DNA from: Colwellia sp. C2M11
GTDB taxonomy: Bacteria; Pseudomonadota; Gammaproteobacteria; Enterobacterales; Alteromonadaceae
Direction of reading: 5' to 3'
Length of the DNA stretch: 61,276 bases
Assembly: GCF_018860915.1 (NCBI RefSeq)
Contig: NZ_JAHKQD010000009.1
Location: forward strand, 1 to 61,276
Shown: positions 1 to 8,906 of the stretch, piece by piece
How positions within the stretch are numbered: position 1 is the stretch's first letter
Layout of the letters: each line of letters starts with the position of its first letter
The notes under the pieces: model-generated
Databases searched by the model: none
What the model was told of the DNA's origin: nothing
Seen by the model: the letters and a program-made list of their open reading frames with translations, nothing else
Made by a program: the position numbers and the translations under genes

Positions 1-60
1 ATTAAGCGTTTTTTTGTTCCACTTTCCTAAGAAAGAAGAACTATGTAAAAACAAGTTAAT

Positions 61-104
61 GTGAGTATTCACACAAATTGCATGATAACTAATTGTTAAA
101 GAAG
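61..104 (-). promoter_or_regulatory. rRNA leader antitermination region (boxA/boxC-like)
   Basis: On the minus strand TTCTTTAACAA (about 103-93) matches the conserved boxA of rRNA leaders, where NusB/NusE assemble antitermination complexes. It is followed by CAATTTGTGTGAATACTCAC (80-61), closely like the segment that follows boxA in the E. coli rrn leader. In E. coli the mature 16S 5' end lies roughly 170 nt beyond boxA, so the 16S gene itself starts outside this window. No rRNA coding sequence is visible here. Confidence 0.8.
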
Positions 105-215
105 ATATCGAGTAACTAAGTTAGTCGATATAGATGAGAGTCGCATTCGCTCTTCATCTGAGCAGGTTAAGTCTAACTTAATCTGCATTGCTCGTTGCTG
201 TTGCCCCGAAGCAGG

Positions 216-249
216 ATGCGTATCATACGCTTCCGAGTTTTAATGTCAA
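216..249 (-). promoter_or_regulatory. downstream tandem promoter of an rRNA operon
   Basis: The minus strand shows a consensus -35 TTGACA (244-249), a 16-bp spacer and a -10 TATGAT (222-227), then a GC-rich discriminator. The 30 bases upstream of the -35 (250-280) are almost pure A/T, as expected of an UP element. Together with the promoter at 411-444 this makes a tandem pair about 195 bp apart, typical of rrn operons in this class. Transcription would start near 215 and run left. Confidence 0.8.
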
Positions 250-410
250 CATTTTATTTTGATTTTTTTAAAAGTTTTTGCAAACTCTTAAACACTTCAT
301 TACTTAAATCAAAAGTAAACGTTAAGTTAACTATTTAGCATTAAATGAAAGTAGATAACTTATTAAAACAGCCCGTTGATGATTCGTTTTGCCTGAACCC
401 CTTGGAACTG

Positions 411-444
411 GAGCGCATTGTAGAGATTTTATTTCTACCGTCAA
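411..444 (-). promoter_or_regulatory. upstream tandem promoter of an rRNA operon
   Basis: Read on the minus strand there is a -35 TTGACG (439-444), a 16-bp spacer and a -10 TACAAT (417-422), followed by a GC-rich discriminator GCGCTCC (411-416-side). This is the arrangement of stringently controlled rRNA promoters. It points left, towards a second promoter and an rRNA leader, so the 16S gene should lie just outside the left edge. Motifs are seen directly; rRNA assignment rests on the leader at 61-104. Confidence 0.75.
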
Positions 445-674
445 CTATTATTTATCAAAAAGTTCAATTATTTGTTTAAGTGCTCAACAATGATACAAAG
501 CTTATTGATATTGCCGTTTAAACAAACAATACCTCTGCTCTTCATCAAATAATAAAACCTATACAAGAGCAGCTATTTATCTTCTTCAACCATTTTTTAC
601 TTCATTTATTAAGTTACCAATAGTTTTATGCTATTTTGCCTATAGCTTTTACTAAATTTTATTTAAGGTATTTT

Positions 675-1220
675 ATGTCTACTGCTAATTTAAGAACATA
701 CAATGGGATATCCCCTACTCTAGGCCATACTAATTATATTGACTCTAGCTCAGTACTTGTTGGCGATATAACCTTAGGCGCTGATGTAAGTATTTGGCCA
801 TTAGTGGCTGCGCGTGGCGATGTAAACCGAATTACTATAGGCGCCAGAACTAATGTTCAAGATGGTAGCGTTCTGCATGTAACTCGTAAAAGCGAACATA
901 ACCCAAATGGAAATCCGCTCATAATTGGTGAAGATGTAACTATTGGCCATAAATGTATGTTGCATGGTTGTACTTTAGGCAATCGTATTTTAGTAGGTAT
1001 GGGAGCTATCATTATGGATGGTGCTGTTGTGCAAGATGATGTATTTATTGGTGCCGGTAGTTTAGTGCCTCCGAATAAAACCTTAGTTAGTGGTTACCTA
1101 TATATGGGGAACCCGATAAAGCAGGCAAGAAAATTAAAAGAAAGTGAAGCTGATTTTCTAAAAAAATCAGCTGAAAATTACGTCGAGTTGAAAAATGACT
1201 ACTTAAATCAAAATAATTAG
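675..1220 (+). CDS. yrdA: gamma-carbonic anhydrase-like hexapeptide protein YrdA
   Basis: A 181-residue left-handed beta-helix protein of the gamma-carbonic anhydrase superfamily. Hexapeptide-repeat turns run through residues 25-150, and the three zinc-ligand histidine positions are present (His68 in SVLHV, His92 and His97 in IGHKCMLHG). E. coli YrdA homologues bind zinc but their physiological reaction is unsettled. I chose ATG 675, which has an AAGGT ribosome site 7-8 nt upstream, over an in-frame TTG at 636 that adds 13 unconserved residues. It lies divergent from the rRNA promoters and convergent with yrdB-aroE; yrdA, yrdB and aroE are also neighbours in E. coli. Confidence 0.9.
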   Translation: MSTANLRTYNGISPTLGHTNYIDSSSVLVGDITLGADVSIWPLVAARGDVNRITIGARTNVQDGSVLHVTRKSEHNPNGNPLIIGEDVTIGHKCMLHGCTLGNRILVGMGAIIMDGAVVQDDVFIGAGSLVPPNKTLVSGYLYMGNPIKQARKLKESEADFLKKSAENYVELKNDYLNQNN

Positions 1221-1276
1221 AGTTTGCTCAATGATTTGATGACTCACTATACTTATAAACAGCGTTTAATGAGTCA

Positions 1277-1507
1277 TCATATTTTAATATGAATATCACT
1301 TCCCTCTAGTTCATTTTTCTCTAACCAGAGCTCAGCAACTTCTTCTAAGTCGTACTTTGTACAATCATCAATAGCTTTTAATTTTTCAAGTTCTGCAGAA
1401 TGAAAATATATTGTCACTTTTTGCCCTGATGCCTGACCCGTAAAACACCATGCACACTCTTCTACACTAAAAGAGAAGTCATCATTAAATAATATTGCTT
1501 GGTTCAA
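1277..1507 (-). CDS. yrdB: YrdB family protein (DUF1488)
   Basis: A 76-residue protein with the DUF1488 pattern: an N-terminal NQAILFNDDFSFS segment, a WCFTGQASGQKVTIYF core, and an acidic C-terminus with an AELWLEKN helix. No biochemical function is established. It starts 9 nt downstream of the aroE stop on the same strand, so the two are almost certainly cotranscribed, as in E. coli where yrdB follows aroE. No signal peptide or membrane segment is visible. Confidence 0.85.
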   Translation of the reverse strand: MNQAILFNDDFSFSVEECAWCFTGQASGQKVTIYFHSAELEKLKAIDDCTKYDLEEVAELWLEKNELEGSDIHIKI

Positions 1508-1516
1508 AATTTACTC

Positions 1517-2329
1517 CTATGAAAAAGATGATTTTAATTTCACAATAACAGAATCAACATTTGGCTTTATCCCTCTCCAAATGTAAAAACTTTCCGCAGC
1601 TTGGCCTACAAGCATTCCTAATCCATCAATAACTTGCTTAGCCTTTAATTCTGTTGCTTTTTGCAAAAAAGGGGTAAGTTCCTTGCCATAAGTCATATCG
1701 TAGCAAACACTATTTTCAGTAATAAGTTTTTCAGCTATCGGCAACCCTGCCCCAGTTAAACCAGCAGACGTCGCATTAATAATGACATCAAACTCTTGTT
1801 CATTTGCTTCTTCAAAGGAGCAAGCAGAAAGAGGTTGATTTGTATATTGTTCAACAATCGCTTGAGCTTTAGAAACTGTTCTATTAGCAATAGTTAAACT
1901 TTTTGGAATTTGATTCAATAAGGGTAACACTACCCCTTTTGAAGCGCCGCCAGCACCGAGTAATAATATTCGACTATTTTTAAGACACACATTATGAGCT
2001 AGTAAGTCATTCACTAAACCAATACCGTCAGTAGTATCTCCATAAATCTTACCGTTTTTAAAGGTTAACGTATTAACCGCACCAGAGAATTTTGCATGCT
2101 CAGTTAACTCATCACACATCGCCATTGCTTGTTCTTTGAATGGTGCTGTCACATTAGCGCCCTTACCACCAAGAGCAATGAACTCAGTTACAGCTTGATG
2201 AAAACCATCTTGTTCAGCAAATTGAGTTTCATAATTCAGTACTTGGTTAGTTGCTTGTGCGAATGATTGATGAATGAAAGGTGAACGAGATTGTTTAATG
2301 GGATTACCAAAAACACGATATTGATCCAT
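1517..2329 (-). CDS. aroE: shikimate dehydrogenase (NADP+)
   Basis: A 270-residue cytosolic enzyme that reduces 3-dehydroshikimate to shikimate in aromatic amino-acid synthesis. Visible hallmarks are the shikimate-binding serines in NPIKQSRSP (residues 9-17), catalytic Lys65 in NVTAPFK, Asn86, catalytic Asp101 in GDTTDGIG, and the NADP-binding GAGGAS loop at 125-130. Length matches the E. coli enzyme (272). The ATG start aligns with family N-termini (MDQYRVFGNPI). yrdB follows at 9 nt. The 5' side faces the ompW terminator, so a promoter probably lies in 2330-2390. Confidence 0.97.
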   Translation of the reverse strand: MDQYRVFGNPIKQSRSPFIHQSFAQATNQVLNYETQFAEQDGFHQAVTEFIALGGKGANVTAPFKEQAMAMCDELTEHAKFSGAVNTLTFKNGKIYGDTTDGIGLVNDLLAHNVCLKNSRILLLGAGGASKGVVLPLLNQIPKSLTIANRTVSKAQAIVEQYTNQPLSACSFEEANEQEFDVIINATSAGLTGAGLPIAEKLITENSVCYDMTYGKELTPFLQKATELKAKQVIDGLGMLVGQAAESFYIWRGIKPNVDSVIVKLKSSFS

Positions 2330-2390
2330 AATGTTAGCCCTATAAAAATAATATTCGTAGCCTAACCGAATTGTTATTTTAAGAACACAA

Positions 2391-2416
2391 AAAAGCAGTA
2401 ATAAATTACTGCTTTT
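2391..2416 (-). terminator. rho-independent terminator after ompW
   Basis: AAAAGCAGTAAT (2391-2402) and ATTACTGCTTTT (2405-2416) form a 12-bp inverted repeat with a tiny loop. On the minus strand it is followed by TTTTTTG, so it should end ompW transcription (stop codon at 2442) before aroE. The opposite strand has a weaker U run. Confidence 0.8.
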
Positions 2417-2441
2417 AAATTATATTCTATTACTAATATGA

Positions 2442-3146
2442 TTAAAATTTATAACCAAGCATCACTGAATATACCATTGGGTTAATATCAACTGCTGCAC
2501 TACCACTTCCTGATAATCCTGCATCTAATGGATCAGACAAATCAAACTTAGCATCTGTTTCAATATCGATATAGCGCGCTGAAATATTCAGCGACCAATT
2601 TTCATCAAGTTCGTAATCCATACCCACTTGAACTGACAAGCCAAAAGAGTTATCTAGTTCGAGTTCACTAAACCCTGCAGCTCTCGGTGTTGATGTGAAT
2701 TTCTCATCAAAGAAAATAGTATAATTAATACCTGCACCAATATAAGGTTTAAAAGCAGTTCCTGTATCAAAATAATATAATGCACTTAACGTTGGTGGTA
2801 AATGAGTAACCTCAGCAAGAGTAGCACCATTAAGATCAATACCATAAACTGAACTTGTAACACCATCAGGATCTTGTAACTTAACATCATGAGTAAATGG
2901 TGTAGCCGCAAGTAGCTCAATTGCCCAGTTACTGTCAAAAAAGTAAACTAGGTTCAAACCAAGTTGAGTATTATCATCAACAGTAAGAGATAGTGGTGTA
3001 AGTGCGCCATCTAATGCTACACCAGCTGAACCAGAATCTGGAGAAACCATAGTTGCACCACCACGAACGATTATATCGCCAGCTTGGTTAGCTAAAGATG
3101 GTAAAGAAAGTGATAATAATGCGATTGCTAATATAGAATGTTTCAT
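2442..3146 (-). CDS. ompW: OmpW family outer-membrane protein
   Basis: A 234-residue protein with a clear signal peptide (MKHSILAIALLSLSLPSLA, cleavage near residue 19) and the 8-stranded beta-barrel pattern of OmpW: an early DIIVRGG strand, the NLVYFFDSNWAIELLAATPF motif split across strands, a YYF...PYIGAGINYT strand, and a terminal aromatic residue in MLGYKF. OmpW forms a narrow hydrophobic channel in the outer membrane. In enterobacteria ompW responds to oxygen through FNR, and a perfect FNR-type palindrome sits 106 bp upstream of the start. Divergent from a truncated-haemoglobin gene. Confidence 0.92.
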   Translation of the reverse strand: MKHSILAIALLSLSLPSLANQAGDIIVRGGATMVSPDSGSAGVALDGALTPLSLTVDDNTQLGLNLVYFFDSNWAIELLAATPFTHDVKLQDPDGVTSSVYGIDLNGATLAEVTHLPPTLSALYYFDTGTAFKPYIGAGINYTIFFDEKFTSTPRAAGFSELELDNSFGLSVQVGMDYELDENWSLNISARYIDIETDAKFDLSDPLDAGLSGSGSAAVDINPMVYSVMLGYKF

Positions 3147-3251
3147 GTTTTTATGTCCTTAAATTAATTAGGGACATAATAATCCTACCGCCAACAAAAA
3201 CCTTGATCTCAGACAATGTTTTTTAGTGAAAAAACAAAAGTGATTTTAAAG

Positions 3252-3265
3252 TTGATTTCGATCAA
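3252..3265. promoter_or_regulatory. FNR-type operator between ompW and truncated haemoglobin
   Basis: TTGATTTCGATCAA is a perfect match to the FNR consensus TTGAT-N4-ATCAA. Its centre (3258.5) is 41.5 bp before a likely plus-strand start near 3300, given a -10-like TTATCT at 3288-3293. That is the class II activator position for the haemoglobin gene. No equally good -10 is seen at the matching distance towards ompW. CRP sites resemble FNR sites but have TGTGA/TCACA arms, which are absent here. Confidence 0.75.
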
Positions 3266-3461
3266 GTATTTACTCTAATTATGGCCATTATCTAGGCTAA
3301 AAGTTGCTCTTTTTCATTCATTATTAATACCGTTGCTTTTATTAACCTTATTAAATATGGCTTCATTATCAACTCAGGTTATAATACTTGAATATAGTGA
3401 TATAAAACCTCTTACGTTATTACCCATCAATATGTTTAGTAAACTTAAAAGAATAATTTCC

Positions 3462-3869
3462 ATGGTCACAAAATCAAACAATCATAATGTACAAGAAAAT
3501 AGCTTATATCAACTTATTGGTGGAGAGTCGGGTACTCGTAATTTGGCTGAAGCATTCTATGATGAAATGGAAACTAATATTCATTTACAAGAATTATTAG
3601 CCATTCATAAACAACCGTTAGACAATATCAGACAGAAGTTTTTTGAATTCCTTTCTGGTTGGTTAGGTGGGCCTAGATTATTTGAACAAAAATATGGTCA
3701 TCCACAGTTAAGAGCAAGACATATGCCTTTTCAGGTAACTAAAAAGCAACGTGATTTGTGGATGCTATGTATGAATAACGCAATGAAAAAAGTGATTGAC
3801 GATAAAGAAATTGAGCAACACCTAAGACAAGCCTTTGATCAAATGGCGTCACATATGGTCAATTGCTAA
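3462..3869 (+). CDS. group II truncated haemoglobin
   Basis: A roughly 135-residue globin of the TrHb2 (GlbO-like) group, which binds haem and handles O2 or NO. Recognisable parts are the N-terminal SLYQLIGGESGTRNLAEAFY helix, the FFEFLSGWLGGP segment, the RARHMPF motif with the proximal histidine, and the conserved Trp in DLWMLCM. The reading frame is open back to 3333, with other possible starts at 3357 and 3432. ATG 3462 gives the usual family length, but no strong ribosome site decides between 3432 and 3462. An FNR palindrome at 3252-3265 suggests induction under low oxygen. Confidence 0.9.
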   Translation: MVTKSNNHNVQENSLYQLIGGESGTRNLAEAFYDEMETNIHLQELLAIHKQPLDNIRQKFFEFLSGWLGGPRLFEQKYGHPQLRARHMPFQVTKKQRDLWMLCMNNAMKKVIDDKEIEQHLRQAFDQMASHMVNC

Positions 3870-3982
3870 TAAAATTGTACAGTTCGTTTAATGTGATTAT
3901 AGATGAAAGGCTACCCCTTTAAAAAATAGCCATAACCATTTAGTGCACTAAAAAAATTAAACACTCTCTCGAGTTCTAACAA

Positions 3983-4582
3983 CTACGCTCTGAATGTTTC
4001 ACCCGTTAACGCATCAATAATCGTTGACGGTTGTGTAAACCCTAACGTTTTACCTTTAATGATAAAATCTATTTTTGATGCTAATTCTGCATTTTTTTCT
4101 AACGCTTGCCACGTCATTGCGGGTTCACTTCCTGAAAGGTTTGCACTGGTTGAAATAATAGGTTTGTTCGTTTGCTTACATAATGCAACAACATCTGGTT
4201 GATCTGTCACTCTAACAGCGATGGTATTGAACTTTCCTGTTAGCCAAGTAGCTGTATTATTATTTTTAGGCACAACTTGTGTGATTCCATTAGGCCACCT
4301 AGATAAAACGGTATACCTTTTATCAGGAGGGATAAGATCATCATTAATATAAGGTAATAATTGCGAATAATTAGCCGCAAGTAAAATAAGGCCCTTCTCA
4401 ACAGGTCTATTTTTCAACGCTAATAATTTTTCAACCGCCTGTTCATTGTCGGGATCACAACCCAAACCAAATACAGCTTCAGTTGGATAAGCAATAATAC
4501 CTCCACTCAAAAACACATCTACAACAGATATTTCGTCCACAATACGCTCTTTCAATAAACTACTATGCTGCAATCTTAACAA
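3983..4582 (-). CDS. tsaC: threonylcarbamoyl-AMP synthase TsaC
   Basis: A Sua5/YciO/YrdC-domain protein that makes threonylcarbamoyl-AMP from threonine, bicarbonate and ATP, the first step of t6A37 formation on ANN-decoding tRNAs. Seen: [18 protein letters not shown] near the N-terminus, [15 protein letters not shown], and the C-terminal [14 protein letters not shown] nucleotide motif. The start is uncertain: the open frame begins at TTG 4582, while TTG 4555 or GTG 4540 (with AAAGAG upstream) would bring the length nearer the E. coli protein (190). It stands alone on its strand, divergent from purE. Confidence 0.93.
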   Translation of the reverse strand: MLRLQHSSLLKERIVDEISVVDVFLSGGIIAYPTEAVFGLGCDPDNEQAVEKLLALKNRPVEKGLILLAANYSQLLPYINDDLIPPDKRYTVLSRWPNGITQVVPKNNNTATWLTGKFNTIAVRVTDQPDVVALCKQTNKPIISTSANLSGSEPAMTWQALEKNAELASKIDFIIKGKTLGFTQPSTIIDALTGETFRA

Positions 4583-4806
4583 AGTGAGCTATAGAACACC
4601 TAATAGCAATTTCAATAAATTGAGATTCGGTGTTCACATTATATTGATGAGTTGAGCATAATTAAAATTTGTATGGTGTTACAATAGAATTTGCAAAGAA
4701 AACTTCATTATTCCGTATTACGTGAAACAAGGTTATAATAAAAGGCTTCTTTATTAATCTTGTTCATTTAGCTAGAACATTATACTTTTTCAAAAGGCGC
4801 AAATTC

Positions 4807-5289
4807 ATGACAGTGGGTATTATCATGGGGTCAAAATCAGATTGGCCAACAATGCAACATGCAGCAGAAATGCTTGATCTATTAGGTGTAAAATATGAAA
4901 CCAAAGTGGTTTCAGCTCACCGTACTCCTCATTTGTTAGCTGAATACGCTGAAAGTGCTAAAGACAGAGGCATTAAAGTTATTATTGGTGGCGCTGGCGG
5001 CGCTGCTCACCTACCAGGCATGACGGCCGCATATACTTGCTTACCAGTGCTTGGAGTTCCAGTTCAATCTAAAGCGCTTAATGGGCAAGACTCATTATTA
5101 TCTATTGTACAAATGCCTAAAGGTATAGCCGTAGGTACTTTAGCTATAGGTACCGCTGGTGCAGCCAACGCAGGTTTACTTGCAGCTCAAATAATTGGTA
5201 CGTTTGATGAAAAAATTCAACAAAATATTGAAGAATTTAGAAAAAATCAAACACAAACTATTTTAAATAACCCAAACCCAGCAGAATAA
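4807..5289 (+). CDS. purE: N5-carboxyaminoimidazole ribonucleotide mutase, PurE
   Basis: A 160-residue class I PurE that converts N5-CAIR to CAIR in de novo purine synthesis. The N-terminal [18 protein letters not shown] phosphate-binding loop, the SAHRTP motif (residues 41-46) and the [11 protein letters not shown] loop with its active-site histidine are all present. purK follows 9 nt later, so the two-enzyme route through N5-CAIR is encoded as an operon. AAGGCG lies about 8 nt before the ATG. A possible promoter is TTGTT near 4760 with TATACT at 4781-4786, but the spacing is short. Confidence 0.97.
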   Translation: MTVGIIMGSKSDWPTMQHAAEMLDLLGVKYETKVVSAHRTPHLLAEYAESAKDRGIKVIIGGAGGAAHLPGMTAAYTCLPVLGVPVQSKALNGQDSLLSIVQMPKGIAVGTLAIGTAGAANAGLLAAQIIGTFDEKIQQNIEEFRKNQTQTILNNPNPAE

Positions 5290-5298
5290 GCATCCATA

Positions 5299-6456
5299 AT
5301 GAAAAAAGTTCTTGTACTTGGTGCCGGCCAACTCGCTCGTATGATGGAGTTAGCAGGCACACCTTTAAATTTAGATGTGAAAGCATTTGATGTAAGAAGC
5401 CTTAAAGTCGTTCAACCTATTAGCCCCGAGCACATTTATGGAGATTTAGCACAAGGAATTACTAATGCTGAAGTTATCACCGCTGAATTTGAACATGTTG
5501 CACATGACACACTCGCTGAATGCGAGCGCTCAAATAAACTATTTCCAAGTAGCAATGCAATAAAAATAGGTGGTGATAGACGCTTAGAAAAAGCACTACT
5601 TGAGTCATGCAATGTTGCTAATGCAAAGCATTACTTTATTCAAACGAAAGAAGACTTTACTGCAGCTTTAGCATCATTAACGTTACCAGTTATTTTTAAA
5701 AGTGCTTTAGAAGGTTACGACGGTAAAGGTCAATGGCGCTTAAAATCAATAGAAGACGCAGATAATATCTGGCAAGACATGGAGAACTTTCTCAAGTCAT
5801 CCACAACGTCTGTCAAACAAGGTATTGTTGCGGAACAAATGATCAGCTTTGACCGAGAAGTTTCTCTTATTGGAGTACGCAGCAGAAGTGGTGATGTTGC
5901 TGCTTACCCTTTAACGGAGAATCATCATACACAAGGTGTATTGAGTGTATCTGTTGCCGCGAAAGTTGATGAAACATTACAAAATCAAGCCGCGCAGGTT
6001 TTTAAAGCCATATCCGATGAACTAAATTATGTTGGTGTGCTAGCTATAGAATTTTTCCAAGTGGGTAATCAACTACTCGTGAATGAAATAGCGCCACGCG
6101 TTCATAACTCAGGACATTGGACTCAACAAGGTGCAGATACTTGTCAGTTTGAAAATCACTTAAGAGCAATTTGCGACTTACCATTAGGTAGCACAGCGTT
6201 AGTTCGACCAACGGCTATGGTTAACATCATTGGTGAAGATACTGTTTCTAACGAAGTATTATCGATTCCAAGCGTTACTATTCATTGGTATAACAAAGGT
6301 AAACGTGCTGGTCGTAAAATGGGTCATATTAACGTAAGTGGTGAGAATGAATTCGTGCTAGCGCAACGCTTAAGCGCGTTATCAAAGCTATTGTCGCCAT
6401 CAGCATTCCCTGATCTAAATGACTTTTCGACTAGCTACCTTAATAAACATAGTTAA
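5299..6456 (+). CDS. purK: N5-carboxyaminoimidazole ribonucleotide synthase, PurK
   Basis: A 385-residue ATP-grasp ligase that carboxylates AIR with bicarbonate and ATP to give N5-CAIR, the substrate of PurE. Domain order is family-typical: an N-terminal LVLGAGQLARMMELAG dinucleotide-like loop, a central ATP-grasp with FKSALEGYDGKGQW, and the metal/ATP motif EIAPRVHNSGHWTQQ. A strong terminator follows at 6499-6526. It starts 9 nt after the purE stop, so it is translated from the same message. Confidence 0.97.
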   Translation: MKKVLVLGAGQLARMMELAGTPLNLDVKAFDVRSLKVVQPISPEHIYGDLAQGITNAEVITAEFEHVAHDTLAECERSNKLFPSSNAIKIGGDRRLEKALLESCNVANAKHYFIQTKEDFTAALASLTLPVIFKSALEGYDGKGQWRLKSIEDADNIWQDMENFLKSSTTSVKQGIVAEQMISFDREVSLIGVRSRSGDVAAYPLTENHHTQGVLSVSVAAKVDETLQNQAAQVFKAISDELNYVGVLAIEFFQVGNQLLVNEIAPRVHNSGHWTQQGADTCQFENHLRAICDLPLGSTALVRPTAMVNIIGEDTVSNEVLSIPSVTIHWYNKGKRAGRKMGHINVSGENEFVLAQRLSALSKLLSPSAFPDLNDFSTSYLNKHS

Positions 6457-6498
6457 GCACTCATAATTAAACATCAGTATTATTAATGATGTTTAACT

Positions 6499-6526
6499 AA
6501 AAAAGACGCTAATTAGCGTCTTTTTT
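6499..6526. terminator. bidirectional terminator between purEK and yrdD
   Basis: GACGCTAATTAGCGTC forms a perfect hairpin flanked by six A on the left and six T on the right, so it works for purK (plus) and yrdD (minus), whose stop codon overlaps the T tract at 6525. A second inverted repeat, AAACATCA/TGATGTTT, lies just left of it at about 6467-6494. Confidence 0.9.
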
Positions 6527-7091
6527 ATGATGTTATCGTTTGCATTGCTGAGCACTTTTTACTAGCGCATTGATACTTGACGCCTGCAGCCATATTTCGT
6601 TTTAATAATAGAGGATATTCGCATTGCTGACATGTTCCTACTACTGGTTCAAAATTAACAATAAACTTGCATTTGGGATAAGCATCACACGAATAAAACT
6701 TTTTACCAAAGCGGCTCGTCTTTTCTTTAATTAAACCTTTTTTACAGCTAGGACAAGATATATCAGCTAATTCATTAGGTTCATCATGCTCGATATAATC
6801 ACAATCAGGAAAGTTACTACAGCCGATAAACATGCCATATCGACCTTGTTTTACAGCTAAATTATGATTGCATTTAGGACATTCGCTACCTTGAAGAATT
6901 TTATCTTCAACACGTTCATTTTCAACAACGGGCCTAGTGTAAGCACAACTAGGATAATTAACACACCCCAAAAAAGGTCCACTTTTACCATGCTTAATAG
7001 AAAGTTCAGAGCCACATTCTGGGCACACTTGATATTCTTTCTCTAAAGCATGTTCGTGATGGGAGAATAAAGGATTATCTGACTTGGACAT
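6525..7091 (-). CDS. yrdD: topoisomerase I C-terminal-type zinc-finger protein YrdD
   Basis: A 188-residue protein built of four zinc fingers of the topoisomerase I C-terminal type: CPECG...GCVNYPSC, CPKCN...GCSNFPDC, CPSCK...SCDAYPKC and a degenerate CQQCE...CASKKC. These bind single-stranded DNA in topoisomerase I; here no catalytic topoisomerase domain is attached, as in E. coli YrdD. The gene sits downstream of smg and dprA on the same strand, matching the conserved smf-smg-yrdD order. Specific role unknown; DNA binding is inferred from the fold. Confidence 0.9.
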   Translation of the reverse strand: MSKSDNPLFSHHEHALEKEYQVCPECGSELSIKHGKSGPFLGCVNYPSCAYTRPVVENERVEDKILQGSECPKCNHNLAVKQGRYGMFIGCSNFPDCDYIEHDEPNELADISCPSCKKGLIKEKTSRFGKKFYSCDAYPKCKFIVNFEPVVGTCQQCEYPLLLKRNMAAGVKYQCASKKCSAMQTITS

Positions 7092-7212
7092 TGTCTGTTG
7101 ATCTATAGCCGCTATTTACATAACAAGATAAGCTATTATGTCATAATTGTTGTTTAAACAATATGCCAACATTAACTGACTTAATAAATAAGCCAGTTAA
7201 TAGTAATAGCAT

Positions 7213-7686
7213 TTAATGTAAAGGGCCTTCCTGCTCTTCAAAAATCAGCTCTTCCATTTGTGAATAAGCATTTTCTTGACCAGGAACATTGAAAAGCACC
7301 ATTAAAATAACCCATTTCAGATCATCGATAGAGAAATGATTAGTGTCGAGTTCCATAACTCTATCAATCACCATTTCACGTGTTGTAAAATCTAAAACAT
7401 TTACTTGCTCTAAAAATAAAATAAAGCCTCGACTTTCTGTATCGAGAAATTGCATTTCATCTTCAGTATAAATACGAAAAGATTTATTACCGACACGTGT
7501 TAAGTAAGGATATGCATCAGAATCTTGTAAAGCGCTGAGTTTTTCTAACCAATTAAGCGCCTTGTATATCTCATCTTGATGAAAACCTGCTCGAGTCAAT
7601 TCATCTGTCAATATGTCATGATCAACCATGACTTCGGCTTCACTATGTATATAATTTTCAAACAAATACATTAAAATATCGAACAT
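7213..7686 (-). CDS. smg: Smg family protein (DUF494)
   Basis: A 157-residue Smg protein: [18 protein letters not shown] start, an acidic helical middle, and the conserved C-terminal [16 protein letters not shown] segment. Function is not established; the gene is consistently linked to dprA (smf), here 26 nt downstream of it on the same strand. Length equals that of E. coli Smg (157). No membrane segments are evident. Confidence 0.93.
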   Translation of the reverse strand: MFDILMYLFENYIHSEAEVMVDHDILTDELTRAGFHQDEIYKALNWLEKLSALQDSDAYPYLTRVGNKSFRIYTEDEMQFLDTESRGFILFLEQVNVLDFTTREMVIDRVMELDTNHFSIDDLKWVILMVLFNVPGQENAYSQMEELIFEEQEGPLH

Positions 7687-7712
7687 AACTAGCCCCTTAT
7701 TCCTTATGATTA

Positions 7713-8852
7713 TTATTTATGTAATCTAAGGTAGCCTCCGGGTACTGCAGCTACCAGACCATTCAACTCTAATATTGTTAACCGAGTTAGCACTTCTTCA
7801 ACAGGTAGCTTACTTCTTGAAACTACTTTGTCTACAGGCGTAATTTCAAATCCCACACTAGCCAACAATTCATCAACAAACAAGTCCTTATTTAAGCTTT
7901 TTCCATCTATTTCTTCATTTATATTTAATTGGGGTTTATGTTGTGGTTTCAATTGTAAATCAAAATTATTAATAAACGCTAACTCATCTATTATATCGGC
8001 CGATTCCTCTACAAGTTTAGCGCCTTGTTTAATTAACCAGTGACACCCTTTTGCTTGAGGGTTATTAATGCCACTAGGTATTGAAAAAATATCACGATTT
8101 TGCTCTAAAGCACAACGAGCGGTAATAAGTGAACCACTTTGTAAAGCTGCCTCTACAACTAGCACTCCCACACTTAAACCACTAATAATTCTATTTCGTT
8201 TGGGAAAGTGCCCAGGCTTAGGTAAAGTTCCTGGTAAAAATTCGCTAATGATAGCCCCATCTTTTTCAAGAATATTAGCAGCGAGATCTCGATGCCTTGA
8301 GGGGTAAATATTATCGAGCCCGGTAGCAACTACAGCAATAGTACTTGCACAATTTGTTAACGCGCCTTTATGCGCCGCAGCATCAATACCTAAAGCTAAG
8401 CCGCTAGTGATAACTATACCACTTTCAACCAATTGTCGTGCTATTTCAAAAGCCGTCTCTCGACCATTGATACTCGCAGAGCGACTACCAACAATAGCCA
8501 ATTGAGTTTCGTTTAATAGTTTTGCATTACCTTGTACAAAAAGCACTAAAGGTGGATCGTAAATTTGTTTAAGCAACTGTGGATAGACAGGATCATCAAA
8601 GACTATTATTTCGCTGTGACAATTCTTGCTATTACGAATAATATCATCAATTTTGTGCCAATCAGGTTGATAAAACGAAGCGAGTTGCTTTGCTGTTAAA
8701 CTATTGGCTGATGTGAAACTGGGATTTTTTTTTGCTGAAGATGAAAAAAGCGCAGTTAAACCATAAGATTCAACTAGCGCTAATTTTTTATGAATAGCTA
8801 ATCGTGGTACCAGCTTTAAAGCTAACCAATAATGAATTTTGCTTTTTTGCAT
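7713..8852 (-). CDS. dprA: DNA-processing protein DprA (Smf)
   Basis: A 379-residue protein that binds incoming single-stranded DNA and loads RecA during natural transformation. The central Rossmann-like DprA domain shows [17 protein letters not shown] and the [16 protein letters not shown] motif (residues about 115-165), followed by [22 protein letters not shown]-terminal winged-helix-like domain ([18 protein letters not shown]) is present. The N-terminal 75 residues form the usual SAM-like extension. First gene of the dprA-smg-yrdD cluster, and 55 nt downstream of the LysM gene stop. Confidence 0.95.
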   Translation of the reverse strand: MQKSKIHYWLALKLVPRLAIHKKLALVESYGLTALFSSSAKKNPSFTSANSLTAKQLASFYQPDWHKIDDIIRNSKNCHSEIIVFDDPVYPQLLKQIYDPPLVLFVQGNAKLLNETQLAIVGSRSASINGRETAFEIARQLVESGIVITSGLALGIDAAAHKGALTNCASTIAVVATGLDNIYPSRHRDLAANILEKDGAIISEFLPGTLPKPGHFPKRNRIISGLSVGVLVVEAALQSGSLITARCALEQNRDIFSIPSGINNPQAKGCHWLIKQGAKLVEESADIIDELAFINNFDLQLKPQHKPQLNINEEIDGKSLNKDLFVDELLASVGFEITPVDKVVSRSKLPVEEVLTRLTILELNGLVAAVPGGYLRLHK

Positions 8853-8906
8853 TTGTCTTCTCCCTAAGACACATACCTTTAATACAAAACTTTATAGTGC
8901 ACCTTA

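Noticed and set aside
4714..4729. parS-like sequence before purE
   Set aside because: Only 13 of 16 positions match and the left arm is degraded; only the two exact copies in recF are called.
7165..7200. Inverted repeat ATTAACTG...CAGTTAAT after smg
   Set aside because: The stem is AT-rich and interrupted and no U tract follows, so I do not call a terminator.
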